From NCBI RefSeq assembly GCF_032854445.1, contig NC_088305.1, positions 31,087,645 to 31,151,644 of the forward strand: a stretch of DNA of 64,000 nt, in the 5' to 3' direction. Source of the DNA: Liolophura sinensis. Taxonomy: Eukaryota > Mollusca > Polyplacophora > Chitonida > Chitonidae. The notes under the pieces were generated by a model. That model was not told where the DNA came from. It did not search any database and worked only from the letters and a program-made list of their open reading frames with translations. Both the position numbers and the translations under genes were made by a program. This document shows, in pieces, positions 1-18,827 of the stretch (position 1 is the first letter of the stretch; every line of letters begins with the position of its first letter).

Positions 1-90
1 CACCCTACCATAATGCTGGCTGCCGTCGTATAAGTGAAATATTTCTTGAGTACGGCGTAAAACACCAATCAAATAAATAAATAAATCAAT
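1..90 (+). mobile_element. tRNA-derived SINE (family 1), 3' end
   Basis: The window starts inside a copy: ataatgctggctgccgtcg, then gtataagtgaaatat, and the tail accaatcaaataaataaata, as in the full copies at 7.1 and 58.8 kb. The 5' part is cut off by the window edge. Confidence 0.85.
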
Positions 91-269
91 GAGTAATGCT
101 AATTTTAATTCTGGGTGCACGTAACATGACCTATACTCTCGTTCTCCAAAAACCATTGAAAACGGAAAACTGTTGCCAGTGAAGACCTGTCATGACCAAG
201 GTGATCGGAATTTCGGTATATTTCCATCAAGCTTTGTGTGATGATTTCCTGTGTCATTTTATTATTGAG

Positions 270-5787
<5,518 letters not shown>

Positions 5788-7090
5788 ACGTATTGAGAAT
5801 TTCTGCGCTATGTTACTGAGGATTAAATGGTCGAAGCAGCTATCTGTGCTATCTTTATTTATTGGGAGCGGGATATTCTGTTGATATGTCAATTTCTACA
5901 CAGAATAATACGACAAAACGCGGTAAACAATACATATCAGCAGCATGTTTTGACATCTTTTGTTAATGTTTTTTCAGGCATCAACTCGTTTTATTTTATT
6001 TGACTTCTTTCACAGGCGTTCCAAGGAGGTGATAGAAAGCTTTTATATTCATCTTTTAGAGAGCAGTGTTGTGGTTTATTGACAGCACGGTTTTGTCTGT
6101 GACTTAGATTTGTTGCACTTTATATTAAAATATTTAACACACAATTCCCATAGCGTAGGTGGTAATCGTAAGTCCACATTTTCAAATCTACATTGGGGTG
6201 AATGGTTACGGCTTATGTCAATATTGCAGCCATATCGAAACCAAAATTTTGATCGGACAAGCCTACCTGTTGTTGCATAGTTTGATTGAATTGACATTCT
6301 TCGCCATGTTGAAGAAAGCTGATTCGTTTTTGCATATTTGTAGCTTATGAACGAATTATTGCGCTGATATGTTAATTGTTCAAACGCCAGAAAGTTCTTG
6401 TGAACAAGAATGTGTGGAAAATGGCCTGGCAGTGACCACCGGAGGCTCACAGAGATGAGGATACATCGATCTGGAACCTGAAGCTAAGCGTGATCGTCAT
6501 CTTATAGTTTGTGCTGCCAAGTGAAGAAATTATTATTATCCGATATGTATATGTATACTGGGATTTTTAATCCCAGATGTATAAAATGATGTCCATGTTT
6601 AACTGCTACCGAATCACACGTTAGAGACGCCTTACCTGCCATGTACCTGCCACACTAAGTGTTTAGACACCAGATTTATCCAGTGACAGTGAGCTACCTC
6701 GTCAATTAGCAACCTGGATACATCTTGTGGTTATATTTAAATCCATATGCCTCCCAACAACCCGAGAATACAGAATACGTGTACTTTGACTATTAACATT
6801 AATACACGCACAAACAGAAGAATACAGAATACATGTACTTTCCAAACAGACCGTTAATATGAATACACCCACAAAAAAGAAATACACGGACGTACGATGT
6901 TTAAAATAAAGCTCAGGAAATTGGCTCACTCAAAAGTGACGCAGTTGTCAGTGATGCAAGCACCTACATGCAGTTACCGACATTCCATGTAAGCACGATC
7001 AAAATCTTTCCAAAAGATTGTAAACTGAGGGCCTCTGCCAGTGTCCATGTCATATATAAAGTAGATGCAGCCCTATACACACAAAACATA
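5788..7090 (+). other. 3'UTR and intergenic sequence after the GMC gene
   Basis: Includes an open minus-strand stretch of 124 codons at 6076-6450 with no recognisable domain. It overlaps the probable 3'UTR and I do not call it a gene. An ATTAAA near 6124 and an AATAAA near 6903 are candidate poly(A) signals. Confidence 0.4.
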
Positions 7091-7097
7091 ATCGAGG

Positions 7098-7352
7098 CCT
7101 CCGTTGCTCAGTTGGTTAGCGCGCTAGCGCAGCGCAATGACCCAGAAGCCTCTCACCAGTGCAGTCGCTGTGAGTTCAAGTGCAGCTCATGTTGGCTTCC
7201 TCTCCGGCTGTGCGTGAGAAGGTCTGTCACAACCTGCGTATGGTCGTGGGTTTCCCCCGAGCTCTGTCCGGTTTCCAACCACCATAATGCTGGCCGCCGT
7301 CGTATAAGTGAAATATTCTTGAGTACGGCGTAAAACACCAATCAAATGAATA
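7098..7352 (+). mobile_element. tRNA-derived SINE (family 1), near full-length
   Basis: Begins ggcctccgttgctcagttgg (A-box-like), has a B-box-like gagttcaagtgcag, then the body (ctcatgttggcttcctctcc) and the tail aatcaaatgaataaagaaat. Its 5' third derives from a tRNA; it is not a working tRNA gene. Confidence 0.85.
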
Positions 7353-7359
7353 AAGAAAT

Positions 7360-7800
7360 AAATCAAAAAATGATCTGTTAATTTTAACAGAAAGTCAGTT
7401 GCCTTAGTTCTGCTTGTTATTACAACAAATTACTGTCATATTAAACAAAATATCCTGTTAAATTACCATGTGTTCTGTATTTAACAGAACAATCTGCTGT
7501 AATATCAGAATACATTCTAGCATCACTGAGGCAACAGACTTCTATGTCTATAAAGTATATGTTTGTATTTATATTAGCACCATATAATTCTGTTGTCTGA
7601 GTGATGCTAAACTGTATTCTGTCATTATAACATAATACTGTGTCATCTTTCACATGATATCTTCTTAGTCTAATACAATGTTTACGGTGAAATCATAGAA
7701 TAGATGTGCTATGTTTTAATGAATAATGCGCTGCAATAAAACAATACTTTCTAGTATCAATGAGACAAATTTACATCACTGCTAAATTTAACAGATTATT
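7360..7800. repeat. Foldback (inverted-repeat) element, MITE-like
   Basis: cagaatacattctagcatca at about 7507 is answered in reverse complement by tgatgctaaactgtattctg near 7601-7622. The arms are about 33 bases with a spacer of roughly 50. A third, same-sense arm-like copy (aatactttctagtatcaatg) is near 7740. AT-rich and non-coding. Confidence 0.5.
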
Positions 7801-7851
7801 ATTTTTTGATTCTATATCGTTGTGATGGCAACTGTTCGCTTCAGCTGTCGG

Positions 7852-7950
7852 GGCCTCTGTGGCCGAGGGGGATAGCACTCAGGAGCCTCTCACAAAGGCG
7901 GTCGCTGTGAGTTCAAATCTTCCTCCCTGGCCGTACGTAAGAAGGTTTTA
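7852..7950 (+). mobile_element. tRNA-derived SINE (family 1), 5' fragment
   Basis: ggggcctctgtggccgaggg, then caggagcctctcacaaaggc and gtcgctgtgagttcaaatct match the SINE head. The body and tail are missing. Confidence 0.7.
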
Positions 7951-8385
7951 ATGTCTTGGAGATATTTAAAGAATACATGAAAAAGGAACTCAAAACAAAA
8001 ATTATGGTTTTCCGGAAAACAAAAAGACATTTAAAATGTTTTTTCGTTTTTGAGGCGTTTAAATCTATTAAGTACTCCTCTTTTTTATGAAAACACGTAC
8101 TTTCCGTGTGGGATGTTTTCGAAAATGACGTCATCAAAGAACTTGCTGGAAACGCGGGATCAGCTTGGTGCCCATCATTTGGCCTCTTCTCCTCCCTGGG
8201 AGAGTTGTACTGACAGCTATCACCGTTGATGTCGTTGCTTATTTTCCGGACGGACCACTGATGCCTTAGGAAAACCCTAGTTTAAAACCATTTATACACG
8301 CCAACATAAAAAGATGTACTTACGTCAGGGCATACCCTAAACCACGTGTTGAGAAATAAAAACCAAGCGTTTAGTGTAGCCTTTA

Positions 8386-8595
8386 AATAACTTGTTAACG
8401 TCTTCTTGATTTCACTTGCTCTTAGGACAACTAACATTACAGATACCAACAAAAATAACTTGTTAACGTCTTCTTGATTTCACTTGCTCTTAGGACAACT
8501 AACATTACAGATACCAACAAAAATAACTTGTTAAAATCCTCTTGATTTCACTTGCTCTTAGGACTAGCAACATTACAGGTACTAACAAAAATCAC
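8386..8595. repeat. 68-bp tandem triplication
   Basis: Three units starting aataacttgttaacgtcttc and ending ataccaacaaa. The first two are nearly identical; the third has several changes. Confidence 0.9.
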
Positions 8596-8799
8596 TTGAG
8601 GAATGCAATGTATTTGGCATACAGATAGGTGGACACTTATGTCTTATGTCTGAAGGCATGATCCCGTTTAAAAGCCCTTTTTGGCTCGTATATTTAAAAC
8701 GTCACGCTCGCGACAGATTATTTGCCCTTGACCACGGAGATCACGTGCTTGTGTCCATCTCCCGCTTGCTTTGACTGCATCCATAAATCAGCAAGTGAG

Positions 8800-8930
8800 T
8801 TGGGTACGTGTCGTAGGTCGGTGGGTTATAAGTCAGGTACGTGTCGTAGGTCGGTGGGTTTTGAGTCAGGTTCGTGTCGTAAGTCGGTGGATTTTGAGTC
8901 AGGTACGTGTCGTAGGTCGGTGGGTTTTGT
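8800..8930. repeat. 33-bp tandem repeat, about four units
   Basis: The unit is ggtacgtgtcgtaggtcggt followed by gggttttgagtca. Its period is a multiple of three, so an open frame appears here that is not a gene. Confidence 0.9.
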
Positions 8931-10580
8931 CTTCTTTTATCTGCGCATAACCCGAGCGTTTCACATATTGGCCAAATGCAGTTGCAGTACGTAGTTAAAA
9001 TACGACCTTAGAATTCGCTTTCCTGAAAGCTAGACGAATTAAAATTAATATACGATTGATTAGACGCCTGTATATGCCTACGTTAAGCACAGATTTCTGC
9101 CGTGTGTATAAGTGGGTAATTTAGAATATCAGCCTACAGGAATCTAATCTTAATGGAAATCGCTTCAGGGTTTGATGATCATAAAACTGGATTTAGCCAA
9201 TGCTAAAATGATGACAACAATGAAAACAAATCACAGCATGGAGGTGAGACAGCTGTTAGTCCAACACCAGGCTACTGGCATAGAAATATTAGGTTACATG
9301 TATATATGCAGGTATAAACAAATAAACAACTGTATGGATGTAAATGGAAATAATCCGGATAAAATGAGCTGAATGAAAACATCGACGAGAGTGTCATAAC
9401 TGTTTTCTGGTCACACATAACTGGTAAAGCAGTCTGTACGGCAGTGTGATAATTGGTATCTAGTCCAACATAACCGGTGAATCAGCTCCGAGTTTGTGAT
9501 GATTAGCTGATAGGCTAAACAAAACTTTTGAAGTATAATGACGACAGAGTGATAATTGGTTAGTAGCCACTCCTAGCTTGTCAAGCTGTGACAACAGTGC
9601 GCGATAATTGATATATGGTGGCGTTTAACCGACAAAATAGCGAGCACAAGGTCTGACTGGTATACGTTCACAAATAACCGGTGACCCAGCAACGATATCT
9701 ATGTAGTGTGAAAATGTGCAACCGTAGCTAATCTACACAATAAAACATGGCCTGGTTAACTGTGACTCCTGTACACGGATAGAGCATCACAGCCATACAC
9801 GGACGTTGCCACTAATAGTTATAGACTCGAAGTCGGGAGACCTGGTCGGGTCGGATCATATCAAAAACTTTAAAAATAAAACTGTGAGGTGGGAGCAAAA
9901 AAAAAAAGAAAAACAGGACTGTTTTGCACGGTTTCAAGTATAATGTGACTGAACGGGGTATCTACTGTGATGCCTGGTATCTTCGGGATGATACTTCAGT
10001 GGCGGTAGCATTGTAGCGGCAAGGATTTGCCCTGCCCCGCACAAGAAGACACGATATATGTATACACGTCTAATGACTCATGATCGTCATATGACTAAAA
10101 ATTCGAAGTAAAACCCCCAGTATATGTACACATATGTACGTACATGGATGATAGCATGTAGCTCGCCATCGTTCTAAACGATTATATGTTTGTGGGACGT
10201 AGCTAAGATCTGTATATATATACAGATATATTTAAGATATATATATATATATATATATACAGATCTTTAATGTCTATGTGCACTCCTATATCAACCAGTG
10301 TCGCTAGTTTTCAAATGACAGATCATTCCCAACAGTAGACATGTATATGTAGTATAATTGCCATGTACAAGCTTTTATGTCTTTTTTTTGTTCACAAATT
10401 GGTGACTTTTTGTATGAATCAAACTTGATGGACTGTTTATGAACAAACACATGTAATATTAAAATACGAGACGAAACACCATTCAAATTAAAAATAATCA
10501 TATTTCAGAACTCTAAATTCGTATCACTGAAAAACTAATTAACTGCTCCGTTAAATAACAAAAATGTTTACCAAAACGAT
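8931..10580. other. Intergenic AT-rich sequence, no gene seen
   Basis: No coding signal on either strand. The only structure noticed is an AT-rich hairpin at 10206-10266. Confidence 0.5.
10206..10266. repeat. AT-rich perfect hairpin
   Basis: AGATCTGTATATATATA is matched at the other end by TATATATATACAGATCT around a (TA)-rich loop. It could extrude as a cruciform and is probably a microsatellite by-product. Confidence 0.7.
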
Positions 10581-11405
10581 GATAGTTCAATATCCTCAAG
10601 CCATGTGGTATAATTTAATATGCTCAAGCCATGCAGTTTAATATCCTCATGCGATATGGTACAGTTTAATGTCCTCACGCTGTGTGGTATAGATTTATGT
10701 CCTCACGTCATGTGGTACAGTTTAATGTCCTCACGCCATGTGGTATAGTTTAATGTCCTCAGGCAATGTGGTATAGTTAAATGTTCTCACGTCATGTGGT
10801 ATAGTTTAATGTTATCACGCTATGTAGTATAGTCTTATGTTCTCGCGTCATGTGGTATAGTTTAAGGTCATCACGCTATGTGGTATAGTTTAACACCCTC
10901 AAGCCATGTGGTATAGTTTAATGTCCTCACGTCATGTGGCATAGTTTAATGTCCTCACGCCATGTGGTATAGTTTAATGTCCTCACGTCATGTGGTACAG
11001 TTTAATGTCCTCACTCTATGTGGTTTAGTTTAATGTCCTCACGTCATGTGGTACAGTTTAATGTCCTCACGCTATGTGGTTTAGTTTAATGTCCTCAGGC
11101 AATGTGGTATAGTTTTATGTCCTCACGTCATGTGGTATAGTTTAATATCCTCAAGCCATGTAGTATAGTTTAATGTCCTCACGCCATATGGTATAGTTTA
11201 ATGTCCCCACGCTATAAGGTATAGTTTTATGTTCTCACGTCATGTGGTATAGTTTAATATTCTCACGCCATGATGTATGGTTTAATATCCTCACGCCATC
11301 TGGTACAGTTTAATGTCCTCACGCCATGTGGTATAGTTTAATGTCCTCAGGCAATGTGCTATAGTTTAATATCCTCAGGCCACGAGGTATAGTTTAACAC
11401 CCTCA
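10581..11405. repeat. 28-bp satellite, about 29 units
   Basis: The unit is tagtttaatgtcctcacgcc followed by atgtggta, with diverged variants (caagccatg, ggcaatg). The array has no in-frame coding meaning. Confidence 0.93.
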
Positions 11406-11770
11406 AGCATAAGTCCAACAGTGCAGGGGAGGTGCCTTATCGAAGGTCGAGTCCCTGTCGTACGAACAACACCGTGCTGAAATCAATCTGAATCGGTAAC
11501 AAGAATAAACTCCAGGTAAGCCCAGTCTCTCTTCCCCGCATATCCCATCCCCCGCCACACACACATCCACCTGTTCGCTTTATTACCCCATTAGCATCTC
11601 ATCAAGCCAAAAACAGAACAACCAAGAAGACCCACCGAACAGTTTTATTGTTATATCTTAACAATCACAAAACTGGGAATTTAACAACACCATTTGTTCT
11701 TGATACACACAAATGATAATACAATATAAATTTTTGATAACGGGAATGTAATGATGGATTTATCTTTCTG

Positions 11771-11771
<1 letters not shown>

Positions 11772-11820
<49 letters not shown>
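11772..11820. repeat. (TA)n microsatellite
   Basis: About 23 uninterrupted TA dinucleotides. Confidence 0.95.
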
Positions 11821-14390
11821 CCAGTATTAACATCTGTTGCAATAACTTCATTTATAGAAACACACAGCTAATAAGCATTACACGCAGCCATGAAGAAGAG
11901 GTGTGTGTTTAAAGTCATTAAATATCATTCTAACAAGGCAACATTCTTCGTTAGCAATTAATAACGGGACACTATTACTTTATTTAAGTTGTACTGCCTT
12001 ATGTCAATAAATCTACTGTTAAGATTTACGAAGAAAATCGACCTATAATACAGTTACAATAGGGAGTCGTTCTGTTTTACTCCTACACGCAAAGGAATAG
12101 GCAGTTCCGAAACAAGAGTCTGTACGTCAAAACTCAACACTTAAAGTTTACATGTTCGCAGTTACAGCGTTACAAAGTCTGATGTGTCCGAAATAGCTTC
12201 ATGGAATCGTCCATACAGAGATATTATCTCGGAAGGTTCGAATTGTCCATAGAGAGAGACTATCTCCAAAGGTTTCAATTCCTCTCCGTGCCTTGAAAGT
12301 CATACGGGTCACATGATGATATGCTTTACAGAGTGTGTAGTATGAGGAGACGAAGGCAACGGTGAAATTCTTGGCCATAAATGGAGTTTACAACGGCATC
12401 ATACATCAGTTTTTCAAACTTATGATTTGGGTAATCGATGCCCTGTCGTTGTCATTTTAGTGAGTTACGTATACTATACATTCTACATATATCGCATATA
12501 TACAACAAATGTATGGGTACTCATTTTTGGATTTCTTACTTAATTAGAATACAGGGCTTGGTGGAATGTTGACAGGAAAGATGATCAAAATAGGCCTTTA
12601 TATAACAAGACACCAACATCCATAGCACACGAATACCTAATATCATGAAAATAACTGGGGCTTTATAATGGAAAAGACCCGGAAACTTTACTTGAGAGTA
12701 CATAAAAATTCTAAAGCTTTATAACTCGCCGAAATATATTAAGGTCTATTCCATGAGTAGCATGATTGGTAATGTGCAATCGAACAACTCAAAATAATTT
12801 CAACTTATAAACGTAGGCGTATTTTTATGGCATGAACAGGTGGGGTAATTGTTTACTGGCTAGTGTATCCTCATGGAAATCAAAAGTTGTTACCATTTAT
12901 ACATGTAGAAAGTTTTACTCTTCTTAGAATCTTATCTGGTTGACCGTAATACGCCGTTATGCTTCAGATAAAGTATAAATCCAATCAGGACTCAAACATA
13001 TAAGTACATGTAGTGTGTGTTTTACCCCATAATCAGATCTACGCCTATCGTTACAGATTTATATAAGCTTAATATAAGCACATATACAGCAATCGTCAAC
13101 CATCCTTCAACTAATTTATTAGCCTAGCGTACAACAGTTGTCTCCTAAAACTCGAATGCCAGGAACCCACAGACTCACACGGAGCGGGTACATAATGTCC
13201 TAAAAGTTAAGCCCTAAAACAACCATGTTAGAATGTGTATTTTAACACTGACTGGTCTAACCTCCACTGTACACTCAACTTTCCAAAATTCCATTATTTT
13301 AACTTCTGTCATGGTAATGAAATTATTTTGTCTTGTGTATTTTTGAAAATAGTTTATTGAGGATAAAGCGTACTACCTATGAATCTCACAAAATAAATAC
13401 AAATTTTTTAAAAAAGTCATTTTCTGTTTAAATTACTCCTTGCTAAAGACCTAAAAGCACAAAATATAGAAAAGTGTCTGTGAAGTAAAACATTGTGATG
13501 TGAAAACGTATGAGAAATTTTAACCCACCATTTATACGACCAGAAAGTCGTGCTGGAAAAATCACATACTTTACACATCTGTCAGGAAACACAGTTTTCT
13601 TGTTGACAGAGAAATAGTTTCACTTCAGAAATCAGACACCATAAAGTTATCTGCGTAGTAAACTGTTCTGTAATAGTCCGATGTCACAGGCAAACCAAGG
13701 TTGAAAATTTGATCAAACACAACATGCAAAAAGTATAGTACAAACATTATACAGTCTTGTAAGCAATATACAATTTCAATAAGCTATAACCCATGAAGGG
13801 GACCTACGAGAATTGTAAACAATATAAAGTTGTCATTATTAGCTGCGATCAAGGTATACCTTACCAAGCAATCCATTTTCTAGTCCCGCTTTCCTCAAGC
13901 GTTTGGCTCAGAAATAACCAGGTGGTTCATATATTTAAATCACAACGCTGGGCTAACAGAAAAAGTAATCATTACAGGAAACATTACAATCAATCACATT
14001 TCTGTTTCTATTAAAAGACGAAAAAGAACACAAATTTTAAACAAAATGAAAATAAAATATTTATATATAGCTCCAGTTGAAATGCATATCTACACTGTAG
14101 GTCTGATCTAATATGTACACGATTGTCCGACGAACATGTCTATATCAGCTATTTACCCAGTCTTAGAATTTGGTAAATATTAAATATTTTATAACGCTAA
14201 CGCGATAGTTATTCTCATGCAAATTAATCTAACATGTACAATATGGGAACAATACAAATATACTTCTTATAGACATACATAAATAGATTTCAAAAACACA
14301 TATTTTGCACATCACATATACTTGTACATATTTTGTATTTTAGTATCTTAGCATAAATTATAACACTTTATTAACTGCACATTCAAAAAC
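11821..14390. other. Long AT-rich stretch with no gene or repeat seen
   Basis: About 2.6 kb with stops in all frames. It is one of the longest pieces of the window without a tandem array. A far 3'UTR of the minus-strand cytochrome b561 cannot be excluded, but nothing supports it directly. Confidence 0.4.
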
Positions 14391-14394
14391 CATA

Positions 14395-15020
14395 AAATGG
14401 AAAACTTCTTGATGTAAATCCTCATGATCTCAAACCTCATTGTGGCAAACTTCATGACATCAAACCTCATGATGGCAAAACTCATGATAGCAAACCCAAT
14501 GATGTTAAACCTCATGGTGGCAAATTTCATAATGGCAAACCCCATGATGTTAAAGCTCATGATGGCAAACCCCATGATATAAAATCTCATGATGACAAAA
14601 TTCATGATGGCAAACCTCATGGTGACAATCCTCATGATGTTAAGCATCATGATGGAAAACCTCATGATGAAAACCCACACAAGGGTAAACCTCATGATGG
14701 AAAATCACATGATGAAAACCCACACAAGGGTAAACCTCATGATGGAAAATCACATGATGAAAACCCACACAAGGGTAAACCTCATGATGGAAAATCACAT
14801 GATGGAAACCCACACAAGGGTAAACCTCATGATGGAAAATCACATGATGAAAACCCACACAAGGGTAAACCTCATGATGGAAAATCATATGATGGAAACC
14901 CACACAACGGTAAACCTCATGGTGGAAAAACACATGATGGAAAACCTCATGACCAAAAACCACACACTGTAAAACAACATAATAAAAACTCATACAATGG
15001 TAAACCTCATGATGGAGAAC
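14395..15020. repeat. Compound satellite: short catgatgg repeats merging into a 45-bp array
   Basis: 14395-14650 has 17-18-bp units (aacctcatgatggcaaa type). 14650-14960 has 45-bp units (cctcatgatggaaaatcaca and so on), about six copies. Because 45 is a multiple of three, both strands stay open. The plus frame would read a 15-residue Met/His-rich repeat, which I take as a by-product. Confidence 0.9.
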
Positions 15021-15315
15021 CACTTGAATGGAAAAAAGAACTGCCTTACAAGTATCTGAGAAGAGAATAAATAGCATATATAGCAATTTCTCCTTGTGGG
15101 AAGTCTGTGATATTGCCAATACCCTTGACCATAGACCTGTACCATTGGTTATATGTCGTATTGTAATGACCCATACTGTAATATTAATTTAAGCTTTAAT
15201 CTGAGAATTTCTCACAGTACTGACAAGCTTCCTTTCTTCCTGCAGAGATATATACCAGTTATGTATATTTTCATCTGAAGGGAGGGGGTTGTATTACCGG
15301 GAAATTTTGTTTTAG

Positions 15316-16395
15316 TACGGATGTTTTCCGTGTGGATGTCTTTGTATCATGCTTTTACCATCGATGTTTTTGTATTATGTTTTAGCATGGATGTTTTTGT
15401 ATCATGTTTTTACCATGGATGTTCTGTATCATGTTTTTACCATGGATGTTTTGTATCATGTTTTTACCATGGATGTTTTGTATCATGCTTTTACCATGGA
15501 TGTTCTGTATCATGTTTTTACCATGGATGTTTTTGTATCATGTTTTTACCATGGATGTTTTTGTATCATGTTTTTACCATGGATGTTCTGTATCATGTTT
15601 TTACCATGGATGTTTTGTATCATGTTTTTACCATGGATGTTTTTGTATCATGTTTTTACCATGGATGTTTTTGTATCATGTTTTAGTATGGATGTTTTGC
15701 ATCATGTTTCTACCATGGCTGTTTTTGTATCATGATTTTAGTATGGCTATTTTGTATCATGTTTTTAGCATGGCTGTTTTGTATCATGTTTTTAGCATAC
15801 ATGTTTTTGTATCACGTTTTTAGCATGGATGTTTTTAGCATGGATGTTTTTGTATCATGTTTTAGTATGGATGTTTTATATCATGTTTTTACCATGGATG
15901 TTTTTGTATCATGTTTTAGTATGGATGTTTTGCATCATGTTTCTACCATGGATGTTTTTGTATCATGATTTTAGTATGGCTGTTTTGTATCATGTTTTTA
16001 GCATGGCTGTTTTGTATCATGTTTTTAGCATGGATGTTTTTGTATCACGTTTTTAGCATGGATGTTTTTACCATGGATGTTTTTGTATCATGTTTTAGTA
16101 TGGATGTTTTGTATCATGTTTTTACCATGGATGTTTTTGTATCATGTTTTTACCATGGATGTTTTGTATCATGTTTTTAGTATGGATGTTTTTGTATCAT
16201 GTTTTTACCATGGATGTTTTGTATCATGTTTTTAGCATGGATGTTTTTGTATCATGTTTTTAGCATGGATGTTTTTAGCATGGATGTTTTTGTATCATGA
16301 TTTTAGTATGGCTGTTTTGTATCATGTTTTTAGCATGGATGTTTTGTATCATGTTTTTAGCATGGATGTTTTCATATTATGTTTTTACCATGCCT
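15316..16395. repeat. 27/28-bp satellite, about 39 units
   Basis: The unit is atggatgtttttgtatcatg followed by tttttacc, alternating tttagcatgg/tttaccatgg forms. Units of 27 and 28 bases are mixed, so open frames in it have no coding meaning. Confidence 0.93.
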
Positions 16396-18270
16396 GTGCC
16401 CCAGCCTGAGACACCTCTACAAACAGATGTGTGCCAATGTGGCATAAAGCCTTTTGATGGATTGCCCGAATGCCACTAATGCAAGTTTACAATTTACAGG
16501 TACAAATGTGCCATTCGCAAATCCCTCTATCTCCTAAATACTGAATGTATAAAACCCTAGTCCCATTTCTCACCGTCAGACCACACCATTTTTTTGATCG
16601 AACTGTCACAAGATCTCGCATTACACCGGAGCTGGGCATTAACTTTCACTTCAATATCAGCCAATGCTTTAGCCTATCAGCAGCAGGCTTACTCCATTCA
16701 GTAACTGTTTCATTGAAATTCTACACTGAAAATCATATCACCACTTGCACTAACTTGTAGCAAAAATAATGGAGAAACAGCAAATCTCCTGTAAAAAGTG
16801 TTTCTTTGAAATGTTGCCATTTTAAATCAGCTGCAGATTCAAACTGCAAAGGTCACTGTCAACCAGTGAGTGCGAATTCAACCACACTACTTTGTTGTGG
16901 CGAGTGAAGTAGCATGCTGCTTAGAATGCAAATGTGGCTTGTTGACATTATTTGATAACTGTCAATGTTGGCAGAAATACAAGGCCTGTCTGACAACTGC
17001 GTATCTGTGTTGTGCACCACCCTAAAGATTAATCTGTATTTCTATGTCGACCATGTACAGGCATTTCTGTAGTTTACTCTCTGACCACCTGTCACATTAG
17101 TAATCAGCACTGTCACTGGGGACACACACCTGTCATTTATACCTGGAGAGAGGGAGCACAGCCACAATTATTCAGCAAGTCATCCCCCCGTGCTGGGGCT
17201 ATAATGACTGATGTAAACATGAATGAGTAACTCTGATAATCAGCACAGCTACAGAGTACGATGCTGAATGAGAAGTCATGCTGACATCTTCATCATGTGC
17301 AGTGTCACATGACCATAGGAATGGGCTTAACATGCTCTGGATTAAATATATCAGATTTACATGAGATCAGTTTACTTCAGGAATCTTCACACAAAGAGAA
17401 ACATGTTGCTGTGTGACGTATCTTAAAACATATTGCATTTTTACATAAAATAATAGTCTTTAGATACTGTGTCAGGTATTCAGCAAGAAAAGAGGATTTC
17501 CCCAGGCTTGGCCCAGTTTTCTTCACTCAGGTGCTAAATAACATTATATATTAAATGAAACATTTGTAATCAAAATGTAAAGAACAAATCCATTCAATAA
17601 ATTATAACATTGCAACGAGCAGATTTTCAGTAAAATCTCAACAACAAGAAACAGAAAAAAAAAACAAAAACAAAACAACACGGTAATAAGAAAAAACCTT
17701 CAGTGTAAGTAACAGGACTTCTACCCTGTAGAAGATTGGTTAAATTGAAGAGGCATTGGAAAATAGGGGGTGGGGCCTTGACAACCAAATAACTCACTGT
17801 ACAATTCATTGAGGTTTTTGGCTCAAAATGGCTGAAACCTTGCCTATGGATCTAGAGGGTCCAGAGCCTCTAAAGCAGCGGAGTTTCCAAGTCCTAAGCA
17901 GCCTTGGACCTTCATGTAATGTGCTAAGATGGTAAGGTCTCCCACTGTTAATGCCTCCCCTTCCCCCCCCCCCCTCCCCTCCAAACCAACTTCCCTGACA
18001 TCACTGGTTCACCTTCAATACCTGTCACATGGTTCATTCCATTACGCAGTTTGAAACAATAGCTGCACTGTAACTGTCTGGTCAGTAACAAGCTTCAAAA
18101 TGCTTAAGGCAAAAGAAGGCTAAAATATAAAGGTTCATCAGACAGATAATTGAAAAACTTTGAGTAAAAATACTTTCATTCATTTTTTTTAATCTTTTTG
18201 AAGAGTGTGGAAAGGCATTCAGATATTTAAATTCTATGGTACCGGTAGGCTTTACCAGCCAAACTGATGG
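16396..18270. other. Sequence downstream of cytochrome b561, no gene seen
   Basis: No coding signal. It contains a poly-C run near 17964-17975. It may include the 3'UTR of the minus-strand gene. Confidence 0.4.
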
Positions 18271-18354
18271 TATCACTTTTTTTACCTGATGTTCATCAGA
18301 AGAATGGAATTTTTGAGAACATTACTTCAGTAATCTTTTACTTCTGGGTAAAAA

Positions 18355-18595
18355 GAGTTATTCCAACATTCAGTGTCATGATTAGAGTTGGAAAAACTTC
18401 CTGTGACGTCAGAGTTCCTAAAAATAGTATGGTCCATAAAGCCCACTTCAGAATTCAAACGTTTGAACACCTTTAACTCTCTTCACAAAAATCTAAAAAA
18501 ATAAATGAAAGTATATTTATGCATAGTTTTAAGAGGTCTATTATGTGATGGCTACTTCAGTTTTTAGAGGTCTTTTCCTTTAAATACTGGTAGTC
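18355..18595 (+). repeat. Dispersed repeat family C, copy 1
   Basis: Matches 63755-63996 on the same strand. Shared stretches include tgtgacgtcagagttc, tatggtccataaa/tgtggtccataaa, agtatatttatgcat and aggtcttttcctttaa. No coding capacity seen. Confidence 0.7.
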
Positions 18596-18827
18596 TTTTT
18601 GAGAACCATAAACTGCAGAAAACATAGTGTGCAAATAGATAACTTACAAGTAACTCAGGAAAAAAAATGTGTTTTTATCCTCTGAGAAGCTCCATTAGTC
18701 TTGATCTCTATCACTATGGTACTAGGTTATGTCACTACAGGTGGGGGCTTTTACCAGAGGCTCAGTCTTCAAGGTCACAGATAACCCCTTTCAAGGTCAT
18801 CTCACTTCAGGACGATGTACATGTATT

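Noticed and set aside
6076-6450. Minus-strand frame of 124 codons
   Set aside because: Lies in the likely 3'UTR of the GMC gene, antisense, with no domain recognised.
7098-7170. tRNA gene
   Set aside because: A and B boxes are present but the sequence continues into a SINE body and does not fold as a complete tRNA.
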